Of a DNA stretch of 11,314 nucleotides, positions 6,230 to 11,314 are shown piece after piece. Each line of letters begins with the position of its first letter. Position 1 is the stretch's first letter. The stretch covers positions 1 through 11,314 of the forward strand of contig CADCTH010000565.1 in NCBI GenBank assembly GCA_902805495.1. Direction: 5' to 3'. The translations under genes were made by a program, and so were the position numbers. Under the pieces are notes generated by a model. It did not search any database and was not told the DNA's origin. It saw nothing but the letters and a program-made list of their open reading frames with translations. This stretch comes from an uncultured Actinomycetospora sp. (GTDB lineage: Bacteria; Actinomycetota; Actinomycetes; Mycobacteriales; Pseudonocardiaceae).

Positions 6230-6570
6230 GAGGTGCCCCGGTGGTCGTGCTCCCGGTGCTCCCGTCGACGCGGTGCCCCCACCGCATCGTCTCCACCCAC
6301 TGCCGATCCCCCCACGCGCGACCCGTCCGGGGCCCTCGCTCGGCCCGGCATCACGGTCATCCACTGTGCGTGATCGAGTCCGTCACCCCGCGGAGTCACC
6401 TCTCGCGGTCCGCGACCCGGTCGTGATCCCACCGTGCTCGATCCGTCGTCGCGGCGGAAGGAGGCGCGCGTTCGGCGGTGCGACTGTCCGCTCAGCGGCC
6501 AAAACGGTCGTGTGCGATTCAACGACCGGGTGCCGTCAATGGTCGACCCGCGCCGACGAGCGGATCTCGA
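6230..6570. other. Intergenic region (~340 bases) without a supported gene
   Basis: This stretch lies upstream of the sigma factor and downstream of the TetR gene, both on the minus strand, so it should hold the sigma factor promoter and perhaps the TetR terminator. Open frames here translate to low-complexity proline/arginine-rich text with no ribosome binding site and are not credible. I see a short direct repeat GTCACC (6382-6387, 6395-6400) around CCGCGG, but no convincing -10/-35 pair, hairpin terminator or RNA gene. Confidence 0.5.
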
Positions 6571-7242
6571 TCACGGGGGTGGAGCAGGGGATGTGCGGTG
6601 CTCCGCGGGCAGGACGGCGTCGCCCATGGCCTGGCCCACCCAGTCCTCGTAGGCCTCGCCGCTCCAGCCGCGCGTGACGGTGAGCAGGTGCCACACCTCC
6701 GTGCTGTTGAGCGTCCAGAGGCGGTCGCGCGCGGTCTCGTCGTCGAGTCCGGGGGAGAGGGCGTCGAGCTCGCGCAGACGGCACACCACCGCGCCGACGC
6801 CGAGCAGCCGCTCCCGGTCCGTCGTGGCCCGCAGCGCCACGAGGTCGGGGTCGCCGGCCAGGGCGCCGGCGCCGATCTGCACCGCGAGCGCGCCGACGCG
6901 GTCGAGCAGCGACCGGCCCAGCCGCGCGTAGCCGTGCAGGAACGCCGCGGGGTCCGTCTCGGCGTACAGGGCGCGCACCTCGGGGCGCTCGGCCAGCGGG
7001 ATCGGGGCGTCGTCGCCGGCGAGGGTGAGGTCGTAGCCCTCCTTGAGCAGCCGGGCCTTGGTGCCGAACCCGTTGTAGACCGTCTGTGCGGACACGCCCG
7101 CCGCCCGGGCCACGGCGGCCACCGACGTCGTCGCGTACCCGTGCGCCACGAACTGCTCGACCGCGACCAGGGCGATCTGCTGGCGGGTCAGGGCGGCCTG
7201 GCGCTCCCGGCCCGAGGCGTCGTAGCGGCGTCGGCCGTCCAT
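6571..7242 (-). CDS. TetR/AcrR family transcriptional regulator
   Basis: Encodes 223 residues from ATG 7240-7242. The N-terminal helix-turn-helix is ALVAVEQFVAHGYATTSVAAVARAAGVSAQTVYNGFGTKARLLKEGYD (~24-70), with the classic recognition helix SAQTVYNGFGTK. The C-terminal ~150 residues are all-helical ligand-binding/dimerisation sequence of no recognisable subclass. An AGGAG lies 12 bases before the ATG, rather far, but no closer alternative start exists in frame. The gene diverges from a small membrane protein gene. The 73-base gap contains both promoters and an inverted repeat, so repression of itself and of the membrane protein is the obvious model. The inducer is unknown. Confidence 0.88.
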   Translation of the reverse strand: MDGRRRYDASGRERQAALTRQQIALVAVEQFVAHGYATTSVAAVARAAGVSAQTVYNGFGTKARLLKEGYDLTLAGDDAPIPLAERPEVRALYAETDPAAFLHGYARLGRSLLDRVGALAVQIGAGALAGDPDLVALRATTDRERLLGVGAVVCRLRELDALSPGLDDETARDRLWTLNSTEVWHLLTVTRGWSGEAYEDWVGQAMGDAVLPAEHRTSPAPPP

Positions 7243-7250
7243 GAATTCGT

Positions 7251-7292
7251 TTGACTCCTGCTCAATCGGGTTTAGCATCACTCTAACCGATT
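7251..7292. promoter_or_regulatory. Divergent promoters and candidate TetR operator
   Basis: For the plus-strand membrane gene, TTGACT (7251-7256), a 16-base spacer and TAGCAT (7273-7278) form a good promoter. On the minus strand TAGAGT (7280-7285) fits the -10 of tetR. Both -10 boxes lie within an imperfect inverted repeat with outer arms AATCGG (7264-7269) and CCGATT (7287-7292) and inner TTAG/CTAA pairs (7272-7275/7283-7286). Binding there would block both genes. The pocket is strikingly AT-rich compared with its surroundings. The binding protein is inferred, not shown. Confidence 0.55.
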
Positions 7293-7315
7293 TCCCGTCG
7301 AGGGGGAGCACCGCC

Positions 7316-7831
7316 GTGGCCGCACAGACCCTGTCCACCCACCGCCCTCGACGCCGATCCGGGTGGCGGCGCCCGCACCTCGTCGCGCTGACGGCCCTCA
7401 CGGCGTACTCGACGGGCATCGGGTGGCAGGCCCAGGCCGTGTCGTACCCGCTGTTCCGCGCCGTGCCGGAGGCCGAGTTCCTCGGCTACCACGCGGCCTA
7501 CAACGCGGCGATCCCGATCGTGGTGATCGTGCCGGGGTTCGCGAGCTTCCTGGCGTGTGCGGCCTTCCCGTGGACCCGACCGGCCGACGTGCCCCGAGGG
7601 CTCGCCGGCGTCGTCGCGGCGAGCGGGGTCGGCGCGTTGCTGTCGACGGTCGCGTGGGCGATCCCGCAGCACGACGCGCTCGACCGCATCGGCCAGGACG
7701 CGGCGACCATCGACAGCCTGTTGGACGCGAACCTGCTGCGGTCGGTGCTGCTCACGATGGGCACGGTGGCGCTGGTGGTGGCGACCACCCGGTCCGGGCG
7801 CTCCTCGCCCACCGTCAGCTCGATCCGATAA
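7316..7831 (+). CDS. Small integral membrane protein, four predicted helices (DUF1772-like layout)
   Basis: Encodes 171 residues from GTG 7316, with GGGGGAG (7302-7308) 7 bases upstream. After an arginine-rich N-terminus (THRPRRRSGWRRPH), hydrophobic segments lie at about 21-40, 64-86, 96-116 and 142-160. Conserved-looking features are the segment QAVSYPLF in the first loop, FLGYHAAYNAAIPIVVIVPG before and in helix 2, and IDSLLDANLLRSVLLTMG in helix 4. This arrangement resembles DUF1772/anthrone-oxygenase-like membrane proteins, but I cannot confirm the family. Divergent transcription from a TetR gene suggests the protein is induced by whatever ligand the regulator senses. The stop TAA is part of a palindrome that precedes the next gene. 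Confidence 0.75.
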   Translation: MAAQTLSTHRPRRRSGWRRPHLVALTALTAYSTGIGWQAQAVSYPLFRAVPEAEFLGYHAAYNAAIPIVVIVPGFASFLACAAFPWTRPADVPRGLAGVVAASGVGALLSTVAWAIPQHDALDRIGQDAATIDSLLDANLLRSVLLTMGTVALVVATTRSGRSSPTVSSIR

Positions 7832-7848
7832 TCGACATTATGTCATTA
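7829..7848 (+). promoter_or_regulatory. AT-rich palindrome between the membrane protein and SRPBCC genes (candidate operator)
   Basis: TAAT, C, GACAT, T, ATGTC, ATTA forms an almost perfect palindrome with one extra C on the left. It overlaps the stop codon of the membrane protein gene and is among the most AT-rich 20 bases of the window, as expected for a promoter/operator of the SRPBCC gene that follows. No clear -10/-35 pair can be assigned. Confidence 0.4.
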
Positions 7849-7849
7849 C

Positions 7850-7872
7850 GGCGGAAGAGGACCTCTCCCGCC
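7850..7872 (+). other. Second hairpin (GGCGG...CCGCC) upstream of the SRPBCC gene
   Basis: GGCGG (7850-7854) pairs with CCGCC (7868-7872) and AGAGG (7856-7860) with CCTCT (7862-7866), leaving one A-C mismatch and a minimal loop. As RNA this gives a strong stem about 30 bases before the next start. It could be a factor-dependent terminator or attenuator for the membrane gene, or part of a regulatory site; there is no T-tract. Confidence 0.35.
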
Positions 7873-7901
7873 GTCGCGTCGGCGAGGCCAGACTTCCCGG
7901 G

Positions 7902-8387
7902 ATGAAGTACACCGTCTCGATCGAGATCGCCCAGCCGCGGGAGCGGGTGGCCCAGCTGCTCGCGGACCCCGTCCACATCCCGAAGTGGCTGCGCGGCCTG
8001 GTGCTGCACGAGCCGGTCCGTGGCGAGCACGGGCAGGTCGGTACCGAGTCGCGCGTCGTGCTGCGGACGGGACAGCAGGAGATGGAGGCCACCGAGACCA
8101 TCACGCGCCGCGAGCCGGCGGACCTGCACGCGATCCCGCGGGACAGCGTCGTCCACTTCGAGCGCGAGATCGTCGCCCAGGGCATGTGGAACGCCGCGCG
8201 GGAGCGGCTGACCGAGGCCGGTCCGGAGACGACGCACTGGGCGAGTGAGAACGAGTACCGGTTCAGCGGCGTGATGCGCCTGGTGGCGCCCCTCATGCGC
8301 GCCGCCTTCCGCAAGCAGACGCGCCAGCACATGCTGGACTTCAAGGCGTTCGCCGAGCACGGGACGGACGTCCGCGACGCGGGCTGA
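7902..8387 (+). CDS. SRPBCC family (START-like) ligand-binding protein
   Basis: Encodes 161 residues from ATG 7902. The opening MKYTVSIEIAQPRERVAQLLADPVHIPKWLRGL is the first strand and helix pair of the SRPBCC/polyketide-cyclase-like fold. A GTESRVVLRTGQQEMEATETI strand pair and a C-terminal amphipathic helix (RLVAPLMRAAFRKQTRQHMLDFKAFAEHG) follow. Length is typical of single-domain members, which bind hydrophobic ligands in the cytosol; the ligand is unknown. No close Shine-Dalgarno is visible, only GAGG about 15 bases upstream. Spacing of 70 bases from the membrane protein gene, with two palindromes in between, leaves it open whether the two are co-transcribed. Confidence 0.82.
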   Translation: MKYTVSIEIAQPRERVAQLLADPVHIPKWLRGLVLHEPVRGEHGQVGTESRVVLRTGQQEMEATETITRREPADLHAIPRDSVVHFEREIVAQGMWNAARERLTEAGPETTHWASENEYRFSGVMRLVAPLMRAAFRKQTRQHMLDFKAFAEHGTDVRDAG

Positions 8388-8404
8388 GCCGCTCCCCTGC
8401 GCTC

Positions 8405-8419
8405 ACCGCGTCGTGCGGT
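8405..8419. terminator. Hairpin between convergent genes (possible bidirectional terminator)
   Basis: ACCGC (8405-8409) and GCGGT (8415-8419) pair over the loop GTCGT, in the 94-base gap between the SRPBCC gene (plus) and the membrane protein gene (minus). The position suits a shared terminator, but the stem is short and has no T-tract on either side. The rest of the gap (8420-8481) shows nothing recognisable. Confidence 0.3.
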
Positions 8420-8481
8420 CCGCGGGGTGATCGAAGTACCGATACGGACACTGAACGTCTGCGACGCCACTTCGCTGACAC

Positions 8482-9264
8482 TCACGCGTGCTCGGGCGCG
8501 ACCACCGTCCCGCGGCGGAGCTGGTCGATGAGCAGGACGGCGAACACCGCCGACGACGGGTCGAGCTCGTCGGGCAGCTCCGCCAGGCGTCCGTCGCGCA
8601 CCCACCAGGGCGTCCCGGTCTCGTCGAGCAGCGTCGTCCGCGACACCCGCGTGGCGCCGGGACGGTGGCGCAGCCGCAGCGCCGGCCCGCGGGCGGGGCG
8701 CACCGTCCAGTCCACCGGCGCGCCGGCGTCGGCACCCGGGGCCCGGGCGGCGTCGGCGCGGGCGACCGTGTACCCGGCGTCGTCGACGAGCGTGAACCAC
8801 GCGGGCTCCGCCGGGCTCGGACCGCCCTGCAGGAGCAGGTCGTGCCCGCCGAGGCGCACGGTCACGTGCGGGGCCGCGCCGTCGCGGCGCAGGGTCACGA
8901 CCTCGCCCTCGCCGACGTCCTCGACCGCGATGCGCCCGCGCTCGTGCCCGCGCGACGCCCAGGTCACCTCCACGCGCCGGCCCGCGCCGTAGACCGACAT
9001 CCCGTCCCCCGGGCCCCGCCCGGCCGCCGCCCCGACGACGTGGAGCGCGAGGCCCGCGACGGCGAGCGCCAGCACGCCGAGCGCGAGCAGGGCCAGGACG
9101 GTCGCGGTCGGCGGGTCCTCCCCCACGCGCGCCCCGAGCGCGATCACCGCGATCCCGAGCACTCCCGACACCGCCGCCCACGCGAGGCCCGCGCGGGCCC
9201 GCACCAGGAAGGGGACCGGCACCCACACGGGGCGCGGCGGTCGGAGACGGGACGGTACGGCCAC
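8482..9264 (-). CDS. Hypothetical membrane protein with two N-terminal helices and a soluble C-terminal region
   Basis: Encodes 260 residues from GTG 9262-9264. Two hydrophobic segments are evident at about 25-47 (AGLAWAAVSGVLGIAVIALG) and 54-80 (ATVLALLALGVLALAVAGLA). The remaining ~175 residues are hydrophilic and apparently strand-rich (VEVTWASRGHERGRIAVEDV, DWTVRPARGPALRLRH, TPWWVRDGRLAELPDELDP). I do not recognise the family. The start has AGAGG directly in front, too close to act as a Shine-Dalgarno, but a promoter spaced for a leaderless transcript (9271-9299) supports this GTG. The gene lies 94 bases after the folate cyclo-ligase gene in the same direction, with its own promoter, so a functional link is not implied. 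Confidence 0.7.
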   Translation of the reverse strand: MAVPSRLRPPRPVWVPVPFLVRARAGLAWAAVSGVLGIAVIALGARVGEDPPTATVLALLALGVLALAVAGLALHVVGAAAGRGPGDGMSVYGAGRRVEVTWASRGHERGRIAVEDVGEGEVVTLRRDGAAPHVTVRLGGHDLLLQGGPSPAEPAWFTLVDDAGYTVARADAARAPGADAGAPVDWTVRPARGPALRLRHRPGATRVSRTTLLDETGTPWWVRDGRLAELPDELDPSSAVFAVLLIDQLRRGTVVAPEHA

Positions 9265-9270
9265 CTCTCG

Positions 9271-9299
9271 ATCGTGCCCGTGGTGACGGCGCGTGACAA
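9271..9299 (-). promoter_or_regulatory. Candidate leaderless promoter of the minus-strand membrane protein gene
   Basis: On the minus strand TTGTCA (plus 9294-9299), exactly 17 bases, then CACGAT (plus 9271-9276) fit a sigma-70-like promoter. Six bases later comes the GTG at 9264, so the mRNA would begin at the start codon. Leaderless genes are frequent in actinobacteria. Confidence 0.45.
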
Positions 9300-9358
9300 C
9301 TTTGACGCCCGTTCAGGCGATAAGACGCGTCCGACACGCCGCGAGGAGGCACTCACCG

Positions 9359-10072
9359 TCACGGCCGCAGCCGTCCCAGCAACGGGATCGCCGCGATCTT
9401 CTCCTCGGTGAGCGCGTCCCAGTCGATGCGCCCGGGGTGCCGGGCCTCGCGGGTGCAGGTGACGACGCGGTCGGCGGTGACGAGCAGGTCGAGGCGCACG
9501 TCGTGGTCGGTCACGGGGATCTCCCCCGGCGCCACGATCTGCTGCTCGTGCACCGTCGTCAACACCGGCGTGTCCGGGGCGACGAGGCCGGCCTGGCTCG
9601 CCACCGCGAACTCCAGGTCGCTGAACCCGCCGCCCTTGCCCAGGCGTGCGCCGTCCTCGGCGACGGCGACGCAGCCGGTGACGACGAGGTCGACGGGCTC
9701 GAGGTCCTCGACGGCGACCGTGCGCGCGGACCCGGCGGCGCCCTTGATCGACGACGCCTTGCGGGGCGTGTCGGCCAGGTGCTCGGGGTCGAGCAGGAAG
9801 AAAGGCTGCTCCTCGGCCAGGCGCGGGACGGCCATGTAGACGGTCTTGCCGTCCTCGAGGGCGCGCTGGCGCACCGGCCACTGGGCGGCGTCGGGGTTGC
9901 ACTTCAGCGTCCGCGCCCGCCGCCACACCTCGGTCCCCCGCAGGCGCTCGGCGGCCGCCTCGGCGCCGACGACGTTCGGGATGCGCCCGTGCGCGCCCGG
10001 GAACCGCGCCAGCTTCCCGTCCCGCAGCGCGTCCCAGATGCGCTGCCGGATCGCCGCCTTGGCCTCGTTCAC
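9359..10072 (-). CDS. 5-formyltetrahydrofolate cyclo-ligase family protein
   Basis: Encodes 237 residues from GTG 10070-10072 (VNEAKAAIRQRIWDAL). The start is uncertain: GGAGG overlaps the GTG itself, and the frame stays open upstream with another GTG in LVALRRRH. Family marks are RTLKCNPDAAQWPVRQRALEDGKTVYMAVPRL (~55-84), the ATP/phosphate-binding GKGGGFSDLEF (~146-156), and a C-terminal DVRLDLLVTADRVV plus IDWDALTEEKIAAIPLL. The canonical enzyme converts 5-formyl-THF to 5,10-methenyl-THF with ATP in the cytosol. This sequence resembles the longer MTHFSD-like branch more than the classical ~190-residue YgfA branch, so substrate identity is less certain than the fold. It diverges from the ArsR-like gene across a perfect inverted repeat. 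Confidence 0.82.
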   Translation of the reverse strand: MNEAKAAIRQRIWDALRDGKLARFPGAHGRIPNVVGAEAAAERLRGTEVWRRARTLKCNPDAAQWPVRQRALEDGKTVYMAVPRLAEEQPFFLLDPEHLADTPRKASSIKGAAGSARTVAVEDLEPVDLVVTGCVAVAEDGARLGKGGGFSDLEFAVASQAGLVAPDTPVLTTVHEQQIVAPGEIPVTDHDVRLDLLVTADRVVTCTREARHPGRIDWDALTEEKIAAIPLLGRLRP

Positions 10073-10143
10073 CTCCGCCGGTCCGCCCGCGTCCGCGTCG
10101 TGCCGCCGTCGGAGTGCCACGAGGCGGCACGGTACGACGTCGT

Positions 10144-10165
10144 ATTGACAAATATTCTTGTCAAT
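10144..10165. promoter_or_regulatory. Perfect inverted repeat in the divergent promoter region (candidate operator of the ArsR-like regulator)
   Basis: ATTGACAA (10144-10151) and TTGTCAAT (10158-10165) are perfect 8-base inverted arms around ATATTC. The site is an AT-rich island in very GC-rich DNA. Each arm contains TTGACA, a perfect -35 hexamer, one per strand. TATTCT (10153-10158) also matches TANNNT. No complete well-spaced promoter can be assigned. Position between the cyclo-ligase and the winged-helix gene fits a regulator-binding site, most simply that of the winged-helix protein. Confidence 0.5.
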
Positions 10166-10171
10166 GTTGTC

Positions 10172-10768
10172 GTGGGTCCCGTGCTCGACGTGGACGTGAT
10201 CGACGAACCGGCGGCCGCCGCGGCGGCGCTGGACCCCTTGCGGGCGCGCCTGCTGGCCGCCCTCGCCGAGCCCGGCTCGGCCTCGACGCTGGCCGGGCAG
10301 GTCGGCCTCACCCGTCAGAAGGTCAACTACCACCTGCGCACCCTCGAGGAGCACGGGCTGGTCCGGGAGGTCGGCCGGCGCGCCAAGCGCGGGCTCACCT
10401 AGCGGGTCCTCGAGGCCTCGGCCGCCTCGTACCTCGTCTCCCCCGCCGCGCTCGGCGAGGCCGCGAGCGACCCCGCGCGGGTCTCCGACCGCCTCTCCGC
10501 GCGCTACCTGCTCGCGCTGGCCGGGCGCGTGGTGCGCGAGGTGGGCGACCTCGCCCGCCGCGCCGACGCGCAGGACAAGCGCCTGGCCACCCTCGCGATC
10601 GACACCGAGATCGCGTTCGCCTCCGCCGCCGAGCGGGCCGCCTTCGCCGACGAGCTCGGCGCCGCGGTCCGCGACCTCGCCGCCCGGTACCACGCGCCGG
10701 GTGGCCGCCCCCACCGTCTCGTCGTCGGCGCGCACCCCGTGCCGGCCCCGTCCGAGGAGGACCAGTGA
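10172..10768 (+). pseudogene. ArsR-like winged-helix regulator interrupted by an in-frame TAG at 10400-10402
   Basis: Ignoring one amber codon, this is a 198-residue protein in a single frame. Residues ~20-75 form the winged helix: DPLRARLLAALAEPGSASTLAGQVGLTRQKVNYHLRTLEEHGLVREV. After RAKRGLT the TAG interrupts, then RVLEASAASYLVSPAALG, SARYLLALAGRVVREVGDLARRA and TEIAFASAAERAAFADELGAAVRDL continue without further stops. Relatives I recall read LTERVL here, so a single G-to-T change in GAG (Glu) is the likely event; only the gap, not the original codon, can be seen directly. The intact 76-residue front could still bind DNA but lacks the C-terminal region. GTG starts at 10172, 10181, 10190 and 10196 are all possible; none has a clear ribosome binding site. 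A SRPBCC gene overlaps its end, the common ArsR-SRPBCC pairing. Confidence 0.7.
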
Positions 10769-11314
10769 CCACCGAGAACCCCCGCACCGTCGACCTCGCG
10801 GTCACGGTGCCCGGCACCCCCGAGCAGGTCTGGGAGGCCATCGCCACCGGCCCCGGCATCAGCTCCTGGCTGCACCCCACCCGCGTCGACGAGCACGTCG
10901 GCGGCGCCTTCGGGTTCGACATGGGCGGCTCGGCCGAGGACGCCCACGCGGCGCCGCAGGGCACCGTCACCGCCTACGACGCCCCGACCCGCTTCGCCAC
11001 CGAGGCCTCGTGGTCGGCCGCCGGCGAGACGACCACCCTCGCCACCGAGTGGCTCGTCGCCGCCCGGGACGAGGGCAGCTGCACCGTGCGGATGGTGATG
11101 AGCGGCTTCGGGTCCGGCGACGACTGGGACGACGAGATCGACGCGCTGCGCGAGGGCATGGGCGTCGCGCTGGAGACGCTGCGGCTCCACCTCACCCACT
11201 TCGCGGGCCGCCGACCGGCCGTGGTCGACGCCGGCGGCCGGCGCGGCGGCCCGCAGCCCGCAGCGTGGGCGGAGCTCCTCGACGCCACCGGCCTGGCCGG
11301 GGCCCGCCCCGGCG
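10765..11314 (+). CDS. SRPBCC/AHSA1-like protein, 3' end outside the window
   Basis: At least 183 residues from GTG 10765, running open to the last base. The start overlaps the stop of the regulator gene (GTGA, 10765-10768), and GAGGAGG (10754-10760) lies 4 bases upstream, so translation is coupled to the preceding gene. The sequence VDLAVTVPGTPEQVWEAIATGPGISSWLHPTRVDEHVGG is the standard AHSA1/SRPBCC beginning. It continues with GTVTAYDAPTRFATEASW and ends the domain with helix DDEIDALREGMGVALETLRLHL. After ~155 residues a glycine/proline/alanine-rich link leads into a further segment (WAELLDATGLAG), so the full protein is longer than a single domain. It binds an unknown hydrophobic ligand; the pairing with an ArsR-like regulator is common in actinobacteria. 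The amber codon upstream could lower its expression through lost coupling. Confidence 0.83.
   Translation, partial: MTTENPRTVDLAVTVPGTPEQVWEAIATGPGISSWLHPTRVDEHVGGAFGFDMGGSAEDAHAAPQGTVTAYDAPTRFATEASWSAAGETTTLATEWLVAARDEGSCTVRMVMSGFGSGDDWDDEIDALREGMGVALETLRLHLTHFAGRRPAVVDAGGRRGGPQPAAWAELLDATGLAGARPG

Noticed and set aside
6144..6677. A plus-strand open frame crossing the gap between the sigma factor and TetR genes.
   Set aside because: It begins antisense to the sigma gene, is low-complexity, has no ribosome binding site and resembles no protein family.
9300..9360. A GAGGAGG-like ribosome binding site on the plus strand near 9341-9350 suggesting a plus-strand gene.
   Set aside because: No start codon follows at suitable spacing, and the sequence beyond is the antisense of the well-supported folate cyclo-ligase gene.
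10400..10402. Pyrrolysine or programmed recoding at the TAG.
   Set aside because: Pyrrolysine is not expected in an aerobic-type actinomycete, the gene is an ordinary DNA-binding family, and no special downstream structure stood out. A nonsense change or sequence error is simpler.
1..11314. CRISPR arrays, tRNA genes, insertion sequences or phage attachment sites.
   Set aside because: No regularly spaced repeats, cloverleaf-like sequences, transposase or integrase coding, or terminal inverted repeats with target duplications were seen by eye.

Overview
The window is very GC-rich DNA with GTG starts, strong third-position G/C bias, SigD/ShbA-type sigma factor and a tuberculostearic-acid (10-methyl fatty acid) gene pair. 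This points to a high-GC actinomycete, plausibly Pseudonocardiales or a relative; the genus cannot be fixed from the sequence alone. No rRNA, tRNA, CRISPR array, transposase or integrase was seen.

Layout. Positions 1-781, minus strand: a partial ribbon-helix-helix regulator preceded by a dihydrofolate-reductase/RibD-C-like gene. Positions 852/870-2837, plus strand: a tight two-gene unit. The first gene encodes a thioredoxin-fold domain (CPTC motif) fused to a large uncharacterised domain. The second encodes a selenoprotein of the UGSC family, whose selenocysteine is an in-frame TGA at 2580-2582 directly followed by strong hairpins (candidate bacterial SECIS). A conventional gene caller would split this gene into two false ORFs. 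Positions 2956-5616, plus strand: bfaA-bfaB, which methylenate oleoyl lipid and reduce it to 10-methylstearate. Positions 5564-6229, minus strand: an ECF-like sigma factor of the SigD/ShbA type, overlapping the end of bfaB tail to tail. Positions 6230-6570 hold no gene I can support.

Positions 6571-8387: a TetR repressor (minus) divergent from a four-helix membrane protein and a SRPBCC protein (plus), with overlapping promoters and an inverted repeat between the divergent genes and further palindromes before the SRPBCC gene. Positions 8482-10072, minus strand: a two-helix membrane protein of unknown function and a 5-formyltetrahydrofolate cyclo-ligase-like gene. Positions 10172-11314, plus strand: an ArsR-like winged-helix gene interrupted by an amber codon, overlapped by 4 bp by a second SRPBCC/AHSA1 gene that runs off the window.

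The most notable content is the selenoprotein operon: a CxxC thioredoxin-like partner translated immediately upstream of a UxxC protein suggests an uncharacterised thiol/selenol redox system. Other points of interest are the amber-interrupted regulator, an in-frame low-complexity insertion in bfaA, a hairpin that covers the bfaA ribosome binding site, and several well-formed inverted repeats at regulator promoters.
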